A stretch of 64,000 nucleotides of DNA. Origin: Polyangium aurulentum. Lineage in GTDB: Bacteria > Myxococcota_A > Polyangia > Polyangiales > Polyangiaceae. The DNA is taken from the NCBI GenBank assembly GCA_945875545.1, contig CAMCKZ010000004.1, positions 1 to 64,000 of the forward strand, given 5' to 3'. The stretch's first letter is position 1. Each line of letters opens with the position of its first letter. The notes beneath the pieces are model-generated. The model saw nothing but the letters and a program-made list of their open reading frames with translations, was not told the DNA's origin and did no database searches. Shown here piece after piece: positions 1 through 9,062 of the stretch. The position numbers were made by a program, and so were the translations under genes.

Positions 1-638
1 CCTTGCCGAAAACACGCCGCCGCGCGTTCGAAAAGCGGAACAGCCGCTACGCCATCTTGCACCGCAAAAGGACTTCGTTCGCGCTTTCCGCGGGCCAGCG
101 TCAAGGAGTCGAAAGCGAGAGCGAGAGCCTCGTCTTTTTCTGACTGACGGCAGGTCGTGGCGGCGGCCTCGAATAGCCCGGGTGCTCCGTCCGGAATGCG
201 TTCGCGCTTCGTGCGAAGCTCGTCGCCGAAGAGCACATAGAGCGCGAGGGGCACCGCAGCCACGAGGGCAAGCCACGTCACGGGCGACAGCCCCTCGCCC
301 TTCGCCTTCACGACGCTGCGTTCGCCATCGAGGTCGCGAACGCTCACCATAATCTGCACGGCCCCGAGAGCGAGCAGCGATTCGGGCAGCATATTTGCTT
401 GGCGAAACGGATGGCCATCGAGGAGCGGCATGGGTTCGAGGTCGCGCACTTCGACGTGCACCGCATCTCCGATCATGGTGACGAGGAGCTGCTCGTGGGC
501 CGCCCCACCAAGACGAATTTCGCAGTGAGCACCGCTGCCCACGAGGGCCGCCTCCGCATCGACAACGAGTCTTTCGACCCGGCCGTCTGCCTGGCGAATG
601 GTGAAGCAAAGCCCCTTTGAAGCGTCGTGTGTCGCCAT
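1..638 (-). CDS. FHA-like membrane protein of Tad locus (partial, runs off window)
   Basis: The frame opens with ATG at 638 and stays open to base 1, giving 212 complete codons; the C-terminus is outside the window. Residues 8-105 look like a degenerate forkhead-associated fold: a GSGAHCEIRL stretch sits where FHA domains carry their GR..S..I motif, but the usual S..H and N-G-T phosphothreonine-binding residues are missing. A single hydrophobic segment lies at about 119-137, followed by a charged, helical, possibly TPR-like region. The start is one base after the tadC stop, so it is the next cistron of the pilus operon. I infer a cytoplasmic FHA-like domain tethered to the inner membrane, perhaps an adaptor for the secretion machine; the exact role is unknown. 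Confidence 0.7.
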   Translation of the reverse strand, partial: MATHDASKGLCFTIRQADGRVERLVVDAEAALVGSGAHCEIRLGGAAHEQLLVTMIGDAVHVEVRDLEPMPLLDGHPFRQANMLPESLLALGAVQIMVSVRDLDGERSVVKAKGEGLSPVTWLALVAAVPLALYVLFGDELRTKRERIPDGAPGLFEAAATTCRQSEKDEALALAFDSLTLARGKRERSPFAVQDGVAAVPLFERAAACFRQ

Positions 639-639
639 G

Positions 640-1539
640 TCATTCGGCCTTCATAAGCTGGAGAACCATTGGACCCATGACGAGGATCATGATGCACGCG
701 AAGAGGAGAAAAAGTGGCCCGATCATTTTAACGCCGGCCTTCGCCGCCCCTTCTTCTGCACGCACGGTGCGCCGCATGCGACTCACGCCCGCTTGTATGA
801 GCAGTACTTCTCCGACGGGATTTCCGCGCTCTTCGGCCAAAACGAGGGCGCTCACAAACTCAGTCACCGATTCAGTCGGGGCGCGTTCAGCGAGTTCGAG
901 CAGCGCTTGCTTTCGCGTGTAGCCCAATTGCAAACCTTGCTGAACCCTGGAAAATTCCTGAACAACAGCGTCGTCGGAATTGCTTGACTTTTCTACAACT
1001 TGCCGAAGGGCACCTGGAAAATCAAGACCCGCACTCATGGCCAGGGCGAGCAGGTCGATGGCGTAGGGCAGACCGCGGTTCATCTGCCGGGTGCGCTCAT
1101 CGATGGCACCTTGAAGCATGAGCGTGGGAACAATGGCCCCCACGGGTGCCAGAAGAAGAAGTGCAGCCATGCCCGCGCCCCCAACGTACCCGACGGCAGC
1201 ACCCACAAGAAGGCCGCCCACGAATCCGACCACGCCGAGGGCCACGTATTCGTCCGGCGTGATTCCGAGCCAGTCGCCGCCCAGTTGAAGCCGCTTGTCG
1301 ATGCTCACGCGCCGCTCGGGCGTCACGAAAGCGGAGAGACGGAGACCTAGCCAGCGCACGGAAGGTTCGATCGATCGCCACCCCTCGCTCTGCTCGATGG
1401 CGCGGCGTCGCTGAAGACCGCGAAGGCCCAAACGCGAGGCTTTTTGCGTGGGTTTCGTGCCGACCACGTAGCCGATAATGGCGAGCACGACGGCCACCGA
1501 GCAGACGAATCCGCCGCGAAAGATGACGTAGCCGGCCAT
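640..1539 (-). CDS. tadC: TadC, type II secretion F-domain inner-membrane platform protein
   Basis: This 299-residue protein is one of the paired polytopic platform proteins of the Tad pilus; with TadB it couples the TadA ATPase to pilin extrusion. An N-terminal hydrophobic segment (about 7-27), a central pair of membrane segments (about 110-150) and a C-terminal segment flank the T2SSF-type cytoplasmic helical domain, which includes GLPYAIDLLALAMSAGLDF and a region rich in LGYTRKQALLELAERAP. A longer reading to 1677 exists, but the ATG at 1539 overlaps the tadB stop (TAATG) and gives the normal family length, so I prefer it. The stop is one base from the next start. No SD was needed to decide the start; coupling is the argument. 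Confidence 0.9.
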   Translation of the reverse strand: MAGYVIFRGGFVCSVAVVLAIIGYVVGTKPTQKASRLGLRGLQRRRAIEQSEGWRSIEPSVRWLGLRLSAFVTPERRVSIDKRLQLGGDWLGITPDEYVALGVVGFVGGLLVGAAVGYVGGAGMAALLLLAPVGAIVPTLMLQGAIDERTRQMNRGLPYAIDLLALAMSAGLDFPGALRQVVEKSSNSDDAVVQEFSRVQQGLQLGYTRKQALLELAERAPTESVTEFVSALVLAEERGNPVGEVLLIQAGVSRMRRTVRAEEGAAKAGVKMIGPLFLLFACIMILVMGPMVLQLMKAE

Positions 1540-2411
1540 TAAATATCCACCGACAGAATTTTTCGCGCAACGACCAAACTCGCCGCCCAACAAACGCCCG
1601 CGACCAAGACGAGCACCGGACCGAGCGCTCCCTCGCGAAGGGGTTCGAAGTAGCCCGGGGAAATAAACTCCAGACAAAGCGCCAGCAGAAATGGGAACAG
1701 GGCGAGAACGATGAGCTGAAATCGACCTTCGGCGGTCTTCGCGCGCACCACGCCCTCGAGGCGTGCCATTTCGCGAAACGATGAAGCCGAGGCCTCAAGA
1801 ATGCGTGGCAGATTTCCGCCCACCTGACGGCCTATCAAGATCGTCGAGAGGGCCATGTCGAACTGACGACTCGCGACCCGTTGCGAAAGCACCAGCAGGG
1901 CCTGGTCCAGCGCGCTGCCCACGCGCATTTCTTTGAGCACCAAACCGAGATCTTGCCGAAGCGGCTCGCGGACCACGACATGCACCGATCGAAGGGCGTC
2001 TCCGATGCTGGCAGTTGTCTTCAACGCGTTCGCCAATGCCAGCAAAAATCCGTCTATTTGCTCTTCAATGGCCTCAACGCGCTCTTGGCGAAGTCGCTCC
2101 AACACGACGCCCGGGACGAATGGAATGGCGAGCATGACGCACGCCACGAGCGGACTTCCGAAGGCCAATGCGAAGGCCAAAAGCACGAAGGTCGAAGTGG
2201 CCTGGGCCTGAACGATTCGTGCCCCGCGGGCGGGCAAAAAAAGAGCCTTCAAACGCCCGTCCAAACGCGCGGTGTAACGCTCCACGGCCACGCGCAACGG
2301 AATGGTGCCATCGTTCGCGAGCACGAAGACAATCACCGCACACGCGGCGACCACGGTGAGCCCCGATGCCCAGGCCCAACGAAGGGCCGCGTGCGCGTCG
2401 CTTACGTCCAT
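1539..2411 (-). CDS. tadB: TadB, type II secretion F-domain inner-membrane platform protein
   Basis: The 290-residue protein has an N-terminal membrane segment (about 13-31), a hydrophobic pair at about 72-105, and two C-terminal segments (about 230-285). Between them lies the T2SSF-type helical domain, including EQIDGFLLALANALKTTASI and LILIGRQ/VGGNLPRIL-like sequence (ILIGRQVGGNLPRILEAS). This is the TadB arrangement. It partners TadC in the inner membrane and contacts TadA. Its start overlaps the end of the TadA gene by 10 bases and its stop overlaps the tadC start by one base, so translation of the three genes is probably coupled. Confidence 0.9.
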   Translation of the reverse strand: MDVSDAHAALRWAWASGLTVVAACAVIVFVLANDGTIPLRVAVERYTARLDGRLKALFLPARGARIVQAQATSTFVLLAFALAFGSPLVACVMLAIPFVPGVVLERLRQERVEAIEEQIDGFLLALANALKTTASIGDALRSVHVVVREPLRQDLGLVLKEMRVGSALDQALLVLSQRVASRQFDMALSTILIGRQVGGNLPRILEASASSFREMARLEGVVRAKTAEGRFQLIVLALFPFLLALCLEFISPGYFEPLREGALGPVLVLVAGVCWAASLVVARKILSVDI

Positions 2412-4228
2412 CGGCCACCTTCGGCCAAAAAGCCAAGCACCTGAAATTGATCAAGAAAACTAGGTAGATAGCCCGTCGCGTGGAACCGCCCGGAGATCTT
2501 ACCGGTCGGAGTCTCGCCTCCGCGCACAAACTCGAAAAGAGGGATCACGCGCACGGTGCCGTCGTCTTCGACGTCGCCCACTTCGGCGATGGAGGTCACG
2601 CGGCGCGAGCCGTCGGTGAAACGTGTTTGCTGAACGATGATGTGAATGGCACCGGCGAGCTGCTCGCGAATCGCGCGCACGGGGAGATCGAGGCCCGCCA
2701 TGAGGCACAAGGTTTCGATGCGCGCCACAGCCTCGGCGGGCGAGTTCGCGTGGGTCGTCGTGAGCGAGCCGTCGTGGCCCGTGTTCATCGCCTGGAGCAT
2801 GTCGAGAGCCTCGCCGCCCCGGCATTCTCCAACGATAATGCGATCAGGGCGCATGCGCAGCGCATTGCGAACGAGATCGCGAATGGTGTATTCGCCTCGG
2901 CCCTCCAGATTGGGCGGCCTCGTTTCAAGAGCCACCACGTGAGGCTGCGCAAGGCGAAGTTCCGCCGCGTCTTCGATAGTGACGATTCGCTCGTCGGACG
3001 GAATAGCTGCAGACAGCACGTTTAGAAGGGTGGTCTTGCCGCTGCCTGTGCCTCCGCTGATCACGATATTCTTTTTCGCCAGCACGCAGCGCACAAGGAA
3101 ACGGGCCATCTCTTCAGAGAGGCCGCCGAAGCCCACGATTTTGTCCAGAGTCAGTGGATTTGCTGAAAATTTCCTGATCGTGATGCAGCTCCCGCGGAGC
3201 GCGAGAGGGCGTATGACAGCGTTCACACGCGATCCATCTTTGAGTCGCGCGTCGACGAGCGGTGACGATTCGTCGATGCGTCGACCGAGGGGCGTCACGA
3301 TGCGCTCAATGCACGCACGCACGCGGTCGTCGTCGGTGAAGCGAGCATCGGTCCGGAGCAGTTTTCCGCCCTGCTCGACGTAAATGGTTTCCGGATCCAC
3401 CACCATGATTTCCGTGATCGTTGGGTCCGCGAGAAACCGTTCGAGGGGCCCGAGGCCCAAGGCCTCATCGGCCAAATCACCCACGAGGCGATCGCGCTCA
3501 ATCTGAGGAGGAATCCTGTCTTCGAACTGCTTGACGATGCGCCTCAGCGCCGCCAAAACCCGCGGTCGCATCGAGGGGTCGTCGAGTTTGTCGCCCTCGA
3601 GCACGGCGAGATCGAGGTTCTCGATCAGCGTCGCGTGAATCAGACGACGCAGCTCGCCCTCGCCCTCGAACCGCGCCGCGCGGGGAGCGGCCGGGAGGGG
3701 CTGCATCGGCACCCCGATCGGTACACTGGGTCTATCCGGCGGCAAGGGCGGCAAGGGCGGCAAGGTCGGCAAGGGCGGCAAGGGCGCATTGCGAGGCGGC
3801 ATCGACGCCAGGGGCGGCGCCGGCAGCGAAGGCCGCGCACGGGGCACTGGAGGCGCCGTAGGCCGCAGTTCGGGGCTCGCTGGGGGCGGAGGCGGCGGGG
3901 TTGGATGCGTTGGCGGCGGCCTCGTCGAGAGGAGCAGCCTATCGACGCGAATGTTCGACGCACCGATGCGAAAAGTTGTGCCGTACGCGAGGTCGGCGTG
4001 GGTTTGGCGCACAAGCGCATCGCCAATGAGCGTGCCGTTGCTCGAGGTGTCGGTGAGGCGAAATCCGCCGTCGAAGGCCTCGATGCGGAGGTGCTGCCGC
4101 GACACGAGATCTTCGTCAATTTGCAGGGCCGCAGACGAATGACGACCGACCACGAACGGCCCCGGTCCCCCAACTTCCACGTGACGCACCGAGCCGTCGG
4201 CGCTCTGAACGACGAAGCGTAGGCTCAT
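2402..4228 (-). CDS. tadA: FHA-TadA/CpaF fusion, Tad pilus secretion ATPase
   Basis: This 608-residue protein energises pilin assembly. Residues 190-570 are a CpaF/TadA-type hexameric ATPase: Walker A GGTGSGKT at 392-399, Asp box TIEDAAEL at 417-424, Walker B region RIIVGECRGGEALD at 463-476 and His box TTHANSPAEA at 491-500. Residues 1-100 form a canonical FHA domain with GRHS (28-31), SRQH (43-46) and TSSNGT (61-66), the residues that read phosphothreonine. A Pro-rich linker (about 104-185, with repeated PPLPPLPP) joins them. Standard TadA lacks the FHA domain. The start overlaps the cpaC stop by 4 bases (ATGA). I infer that pilus activity may respond to Ser/Thr kinases, which are abundant in Myxococcota. 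Confidence 0.93.
   Translation of the reverse strand: MSLRFVVQSADGSVRHVEVGGPGPFVVGRHSSAALQIDEDLVSRQHLRIEAFDGGFRLTDTSSNGTLIGDALVRQTHADLAYGTTFRIGASNIRVDRLLLSTRPPPTHPTPPPPPPASPELRPTAPPVPRARPSLPAPPLASMPPRNAPLPPLPTLPPLPPLPPDRPSVPIGVPMQPLPAAPRAARFEGEGELRRLIHATLIENLDLAVLEGDKLDDPSMRPRVLAALRRIVKQFEDRIPPQIERDRLVGDLADEALGLGPLERFLADPTITEIMVVDPETIYVEQGGKLLRTDARFTDDDRVRACIERIVTPLGRRIDESSPLVDARLKDGSRVNAVIRPLALRGSCITIRKFSANPLTLDKIVGFGGLSEEMARFLVRCVLAKKNIVISGGTGSGKTTLLNVLSAAIPSDERIVTIEDAAELRLAQPHVVALETRPPNLEGRGEYTIRDLVRNALRMRPDRIIVGECRGGEALDMLQAMNTGHDGSLTTTHANSPAEAVARIETLCLMAGLDLPVRAIREQLAGAIHIIVQQTRFTDGSRRVTSIAEVGDVEDDGTVRVIPLFEFVRGGETPTGKISGRFHATGYLPSFLDQFQVLGFLAEGGRWT
3718..3795 (-). repeat. Pro-rich linker microrepeat in tadA
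   Basis: A short tandem pattern of the type ggcaagggc/ggcaaggtc on the plus strand encodes Leu-Pro-Pro units of the linker between FHA and ATPase domains. Such a stretch is prone to slippage and length change. Confidence 0.6.
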
Positions 4229-5577
4229 GGAGCCGGCACCTTTGGCGCCTCGCTGGCGGGCTTTTCTGCGGGCACGGAACGATCAAACGACTCGACCTCG
4301 GCGACCCTTCCCTCGAAGTCGTCGTACTGCTGCCAGGCGCTGCGTACGAGTTCGACGGTGGTGCGCGACGGGGCCTCGACGATGCTCGGCACGATGAAGA
4401 TGGCTCCGTCGATCTCTTCTTCGTCTTTGCCATGGGTGCCGAAGAGGCCGCCCAAAATCGGTATCTCGCTGAGAAACGGAAGGCCCGCGGTGGACCGCCG
4501 ATCGCTCTTCGTGTGAATGCCCGAGAGCACCAGACTTTGGCCGAGTTTCATGCGGACGATGGTGACGAGGTGCGAAGTTTGCCTGCCGGGAAGTGGGGTA
4601 TTTCGCACGGGAGGAACGAGATCGCTGATATCTGCATCTACTTTTATTTCGAGATCTTTTGTGACCGGATCGAAGCGCGGGAGCACCGTGAGCGCCGTGC
4701 CGAACTTGATGCGCTGAATGGTGGCCGTGAGACCATTGGCCACGGAATAGTTCTGCTCACCGCCGCTTTCAAAAGTTGCCTCGGTGCCATTGGTGGTGAT
4801 GACGGCGGCTTGTTTCGCAACCTTCGCCCAGCCCGATCGACTTGCGATATCAAGGCCGGGCAGTGGCTGATTCACCACGTTCGTGGTGGCCGTGGCGGTC
4901 TCGGCGATGAAGTCGTAGCCGAGGGTTGACTGAATGACCTCGCCGCCGATGCGCGTGGGGTAACTCACGCCAACGTTGTAGCCAGACGACCTTGAGTACT
5001 GGACGAAGAAAAAATCCAGACGCACGTTGGTCTTGCGATCGGAGCCGCCGGACCCGAGGGCCACAAGGCTCTCCACCTGCCCAGGATAGAGCGCCGCGAC
5101 GTGCTTGATGCGCGCGACGTCGCCCTCCGTGTTCACACCTCCTTCGATGAAAAATCGCGGGCCGATGCGGCGTACGCGAATGCCCGTGTAGCCGTCGAGG
5201 AGCAGGTGCAGTTCCCCCTCGACAAGCTCCGGCGCCTTCGCGAAGACGTTGATATTCCACAAAGATTCGCTTCCGTTGCGGCGAATCAGCAAGAGCGAAG
5301 TGCTCCCGGGTTTGAGGCCCACCACGACGAACTGGGCCTGGTCGCTCGTGAGCTTGACGTCCACGATGCCCGGCGTGCCCTCGGAATAATTTTTGACATC
5401 GACGGCGCTCACGGTTCGGTTCTCGCCGACCGCCAACGCGAGTTCTTGCGTCGTCTTGGGAGGCGCTGGCGCGTCTGCCGCGGGGGACGTGCCCTTGCGC
5501 TGCGCCCGGGCCGGCAGGGTGCCCGCCGTGAGAGCGAGGGCCACCGCCCCTACCCGCGTCAAGTAAAATCGGTTCAT
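4225..5577 (-). CDS. cpaC: CpaC/RcpA-type secretin of the Tad pilus
   Basis: The 450-residue outer-membrane secretin forms the pore for the Flp pilus. It starts with a signal peptide (basic MNRFYLTR, hydrophobic core, ARA before QRKG). An N-terminal pilus/secretin domain (about 45-130, with BON-like sequence from about 115) is followed by the secretin domain ending in the typical LVTIVRMKLGQSLVLSGI and GLPFLSEIPILGGLFG block at about 345-395, a hallmark of secretins. The frame reads upstream to 6090, but the ATG at 5577 overlaps the cpaB stop (ATGA) and provides the signal peptide. The C-terminal tail of about 40 residues is charged and Pro-rich. The stop overlaps the tadA start by 4 bases. 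Confidence 0.92.
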   Translation of the reverse strand: MNRFYLTRVGAVALALTAGTLPARAQRKGTSPAADAPAPPKTTQELALAVGENRTVSAVDVKNYSEGTPGIVDVKLTSDQAQFVVVGLKPGSTSLLLIRRNGSESLWNINVFAKAPELVEGELHLLLDGYTGIRVRRIGPRFFIEGGVNTEGDVARIKHVAALYPGQVESLVALGSGGSDRKTNVRLDFFFVQYSRSSGYNVGVSYPTRIGGEVIQSTLGYDFIAETATATTNVVNQPLPGLDIASRSGWAKVAKQAAVITTNGTEATFESGGEQNYSVANGLTATIQRIKFGTALTVLPRFDPVTKDLEIKVDADISDLVPPVRNTPLPGRQTSHLVTIVRMKLGQSLVLSGIHTKSDRRSTAGLPFLSEIPILGGLFGTHGKDEEEIDGAIFIVPSIVEAPSRTTVELVRSAWQQYDDFEGRVAEVESFDRSVPAEKPASEAPKVPAP

Positions 5578-6401
5578 GGGCGCGCCTCCAGGCGAATAGG
5601 ACCGTCGGCGACGGCGCTTTGCCGAATATTTTGTATCGCCTTGCGCGACGTGCTCTCCACGAGCGCCGAGGTGGTGACGTCGGGCATGCCCTCGGTTACC
5701 CGCAAATCTCCTGGATTTCGCAATGCCACTGTCAGGCGCCCGCGGTCGAGGGCCAGCGACACCAACTGCGCCTCTTGCAAATTCAGCGAGAGCGACATGA
5801 CCTGTTGCCGCGCATCTCCGGCGCTGCGACCACCGGCCGCGGGGACGTCGTTGCCGGTCTCGAGCCCCACGGCGAGGACCAAAATATTTTGCAGCAAGAC
5901 GACGGACGTCTTCTCTCCATTGGGTGCCAAAGGCGCCAGCGTCGCCACCACATCGACGCGATCGCCGGGGCGAATAAGAGCGAAGGATTTGTCGTCGTTC
6001 GCGGCACGAATCGTCACCGCGCGCATGCCCGGTTGAACGAGCGAACTGAGGTCGCGGCGGTCGTCGGTGGCGATCGCGAGGTCGGTCCAAAAAATGGACT
6101 GATTGGCCTGAACCGGCGTTGAAATGCGCAGGCCCAACACTTTCGCGCGGTCGGTCTCGCGCACCGCCCGCGACTCCACGTACGCGACGGGAATCGAGCG
6201 AATCGCCACGGAATCCTCGGTCAGCACCGCCCCGGGTTCAAGAGCCTTGAGGGACATCAAGACCTTCACGGGCGCGCCGCCCGACGCCTCTTCTTCAAAG
6301 CGCCGCAGGTACAGCACCAGCAAGAGGGCACCGACTGCGGCAACGACGGACGCCACAAGGAGCGCAATTCGATTGGGTTGCAAGGTAGTTCTCGCGGTCA
6401 T
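5574..6401 (-). CDS. cpaB: CpaB/RcpC-type Tad pilus assembly protein
   Basis: This 275-residue protein has an N-terminal membrane anchor (about 11-30), then a SAF domain (about 42-110, VKVLMSLKALEPGAVLTEDS and PVQANQSIFW), then the RcpC/CpaB domain with RPGDRVDVVATL and VLLQNILVLAVG. This combination is diagnostic of CpaB, a periplasmic partner of the secretin. It precedes cpaC with a 4-base ATGA overlap and follows the unknown 310-residue gene after 24 bases. Confidence 0.92.
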   Translation of the reverse strand: MTARTTLQPNRIALLVASVVAAVGALLLVLYLRRFEEEASGGAPVKVLMSLKALEPGAVLTEDSVAIRSIPVAYVESRAVRETDRAKVLGLRISTPVQANQSIFWTDLAIATDDRRDLSSLVQPGMRAVTIRAANDDKSFALIRPGDRVDVVATLAPLAPNGEKTSVVLLQNILVLAVGLETGNDVPAAGGRSAGDARQQVMSLSLNLQEAQLVSLALDRGRLTVALRNPGDLRVTEGMPDVTTSALVESTSRKAIQNIRQSAVADGPIRLEARP

Positions 6402-6425
6402 TGGACGCCGCCGAGGGCCCGATGG

Positions 6426-7358
6426 TCAAGGGACCTGCGCAGAAGCGTGACCGATCGATACGACGGAAAGAAGGATGCCGCCCCGCGCGCCGGTTTCCGC
6501 ATGAACAATCAGGTCTTCGCCGCCTCGCCGGTACGCCCGCGGCCCCGGGTCTTTCGCGAGAATTTCGCGCTGAAATCCGCCCGCGACGAGCTGGCGATCG
6601 AACGCCGAGACCACGCGTGGAACATCCTGTTCGCGTGTATGATACACGCGAACTCCGTAGGGCGCCCCATCGATGGCGGCCGCAAGAACGCGCCGCGAAC
6701 CGCCGGGTTTGCCCACGCCTACGACGTCTGTGCCGGGCGCGTCTTCGCCGGGCGGAAAGGCGGCCCGCGGGAAAAATGCCCCCTCCGTCCACACCACGAC
6801 GAGATGCGTGCGACCACTGGCGGTGCGGCGCGCACTCGCAAATCGCACATGGCCAAGATGAGCCAAATTTCCGTCTTTTCCCAGGAGAGAGAGGCGCGAG
6901 GCGACCTCCGCAAAACCCAAACGATGGTCCTGCGATAGGCACGCAAGAAAGCCTCCGCGCGCGGACTCGTGGCGGATCACGCCGGGAATGGGCGAGGCCT
7001 CCGCGAGCGAGGGCGGGGCGAAACCATCGTGCTGCGCCGCGTCTGAAATCGCCGCGAGAAGGCCGCCATCGTGAGCGCCGCAGAGTCCGCCCATGCGATC
7101 GAGAGCGGTGCCGACGGATTCCTCGAGGGTCGCCGACGCGACAAACGCTTGCTGCCCATTGAAGCGTATGCTGTATGGTTTTGGCAATACCTCTGCCAGA
7201 CCCTCCAGCGAATCTCCCACCGCCATCGCGCCCTCCACTGCCTCGGCACGAACACGGCGCAGCCCCAAGAAGACGACGAGCGCCGATACGCACGCCGTAA
7301 AACACGCGAGCCTTAGCCAGGGCACAACGCGCCCGAGCGAATGGCGAAAGAGACCCAT
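6426..7358 (-). CDS. Unknown Tad-locus membrane-anchored protein
   Basis: I do not recognise a family. The preferred start is ATG at 7358, one base after the upstream stop, giving 310 residues; the frame is open further upstream to 7526 without a plausible start. A short basic N-terminus is followed by one membrane segment (about 13-33) and a large, probably periplasmic, soluble domain with alternating Gly/Ala-rich and beta-type sequence. There is no lipobox. Its fixed place between the pseudopilin genes and cpaB suggests an accessory role in pilus assembly, but that rests only on context. Confidence 0.7.
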   Translation of the reverse strand: MGLFRHSLGRVVPWLRLACFTACVSALVVFLGLRRVRAEAVEGAMAVGDSLEGLAEVLPKPYSIRFNGQQAFVASATLEESVGTALDRMGGLCGAHDGGLLAAISDAAQHDGFAPPSLAEASPIPGVIRHESARGGFLACLSQDHRLGFAEVASRLSLLGKDGNLAHLGHVRFASARRTASGRTHLVVVWTEGAFFPRAAFPPGEDAPGTDVVGVGKPGGSRRVLAAAIDGAPYGVRVYHTREQDVPRVVSAFDRQLVAGGFQREILAKDPGPRAYRRGGEDLIVHAETGARGGILLSVVSIGHASAQVP

Positions 7359-7359
7359 C

Positions 7360-7896
7360 TCAAAACCCCGTGAGTGTTGAAAACGCCCGGCGCATGACGT
7401 TCGATAGATTGGCGTCGTAGGGAGGCTCGTTGCACACGACGCGCTCCGTCGCGCGGGGCCGGACCTCATGGCCCCCGATCTGCCGGTCCGAGCGGGTGCT
7501 GTATTCCACCGTGGCAACCGCCGCATTCACGTCTTTTTGCAGGGAATTCGTACCCTGCGCGCCCTGGGTCGAGCCGGTTCCGTTCATGCTGACGCCGGAT
7601 GTTGGATTGCCGTCGTAGGCCGCGGTGGTGCCGCTCCAATTGCGGGCGTCGCCGATCGTTCCATTGCCCGCCTCGCCGCAGTTGCTCATGGCGTAAGCCC
7701 ACGCCCGACTCTTGGCCTCGCGCATGGCCTTGAGCTTTGTAGAATACACGGACCCCGCAAAAATAAGCGCTGCCAACGTGAGGATGAAAAACGGAATCAC
7801 GACGAGGGACTCGACGAGCACAGCGCCCCGCGTGGCACCTCGCGATCGGGATCGCGAAGGGCACGGCGTTTTTCCATCGGCGTTCAGTGGAGCCAT
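7360..7896 (-). CDS. TadE-like pseudopilin
   Basis: The 178-residue protein has a basic N-terminus, then the processing-type motif TRGAVLVES and a hydrophobic helix (about 22-45, LVVIPFFILTLAALIFAG). This is the TadE signature, with the conserved Glu at position 5 after the Gly. The remainder is a soluble domain with many small polar residues and two Cys. The frame extends upstream to 8058, but the ATG at 7896 gives the proper short leader; it overlaps the preceding gene by 13 bases. TadE-like proteins are cleaved by the locus-encoded prepilin peptidase and act as minor pilins. Confidence 0.8.
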   Translation of the reverse strand: MAPLNADGKTPCPSRSRSRGATRGAVLVESLVVIPFFILTLAALIFAGSVYSTKLKAMREAKSRAWAYAMSNCGEAGNGTIGDARNWSGTTAAYDGNPTSGVSMNGTGSTQGAQGTNSLQKDVNAAVATVEYSTRSDRQIGGHEVRPRATERVVCNEPPYDANLSNVMRRAFSTLTGF

Positions 7897-9062
7897 TCGA
7901 GCCTCGTGAGGAGGGCGGCGCGCTGGATGCCGCGGCCGCCGGTGAACGCGTTGGGATCGCTTGTCAGCCCCGCCACAATGCCCGCTGCCGCGCCGATGGC
8001 GAGGAGGCCCGTGGGGTCGTCGAAACGGCGCAGGCGGGCCCGCCAACGCATGTTCCACATGGTGTCTTCTTCGTACTCACTCCACGCGGGAAAACTTCCG
8101 CGCACGTCGAAGTAGAACTCGCTGCGGGCACCGCCGAAGCGGCTTGTTTCGCTTGGATCTCTCGGGGCGAGACGCCCGAAAGTGGCCACCGCAAGACCGC
8201 TTTTTGCGCTCGTATGCTTCTTTTGCTCGCCCCACACGAAGCCCCAAACCGCGAAGTGTTCGTTGCCGTTTCGGGCAGCGTCGACGAGGCGCTTCGACGG
8301 CTGCTGGGGGTCGGGACCGCCATCCATGCGGTACAAAAAATGGATGCCGCTGCTAAGCACGCTTCGAACGCGACCCGTGGGCACGCCGAACCAACTAAGC
8401 GGTGCCACGGCGATGCTCGCGACGTCGAGTTCCGCGTGCGACAACAGCACACTGGCGTCGTCGTCGCGCACCGGGAGGCCGAAGGTGGACCCGGATGGAA
8501 TGAGGGAGCGACTCGTCATCGCGCCGCCGTCGACAATCGGCGCGTAACTCCGCGCCGCTTCAATGGCCCGCAGCTCGGCGACGAGGGGGGTGATCGTGGC
8601 CACCGCAGTGCTTGCACTATGCAATCCTTGAATCGCCTGTTGCACACCGGGTTCCACCGCCTGAATCGTCGCGGTAAGAAATTGTTCGGCGGCCGTGGCC
8701 GCTGCACAGATGACCGCTCCCACTCCCGTCCACGCAAATGCGCAGCTGATGATTTGAATGATGAGCGCGATGACGTGCGCCACGTGGAGGGCCACGACGA
8801 CCGCGAAGATGGCGGCCATGATGACGTTGAGCATCACGACGGCGTTCATTCCGCGTGCGTGATAAACGGCCGATGAGAATGCGGTGGCGTCCGCGCCATC
8901 CTGCAAAAACTCACGGTAAACGAGCGCATCGCCGATTCCGATGAGGTACCAAATGGCACCCACGAGCAGGGTCGCCATGAAGACGCCGATGACGAGCACC
9001 GCGCCACGTTCGTCCCGCGCAAGGGCAGGAGAAACATCCGCGGCGCGGCTAATTGTAGCCAT
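7884..9062 (-). CDS. TadG-like Flp pilus accessory protein
   Basis: This 392-residue protein begins with a charged leader and DERGAVLVIGVFMATLLVG, the N-terminal TadE/TadG-like (putative Flp pilus assembly) motif without the conserved Glu. A second strongly hydrophobic region lies at about 80-125, then a mainly soluble part follows. ATG at 9062 was chosen because it puts the motif about 20 residues from the start; the frame continues to 9134. It overlaps the TadE gene upstream by 14 bases and the next TadE-like gene downstream by 13. TadG proteins typically span the envelope, but no von Willebrand domain is obvious here, so the assignment rests on N-terminus and context. Confidence 0.75.
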   Translation of the reverse strand: MATISRAADVSPALARDERGAVLVIGVFMATLLVGAIWYLIGIGDALVYREFLQDGADATAFSSAVYHARGMNAVVMLNVIMAAIFAVVVALHVAHVIALIIQIISCAFAWTGVGAVICAAATAAEQFLTATIQAVEPGVQQAIQGLHSASTAVATITPLVAELRAIEAARSYAPIVDGGAMTSRSLIPSGSTFGLPVRDDDASVLLSHAELDVASIAVAPLSWFGVPTGRVRSVLSSGIHFLYRMDGGPDPQQPSKRLVDAARNGNEHFAVWGFVWGEQKKHTSAKSGLAVATFGRLAPRDPSETSRFGGARSEFYFDVRGSFPAWSEYEEDTMWNMRWRARLRRFDDPTGLLAIGAAAGIVAGLTSDPNAFTGGRGIQRAALLTRLEWLH

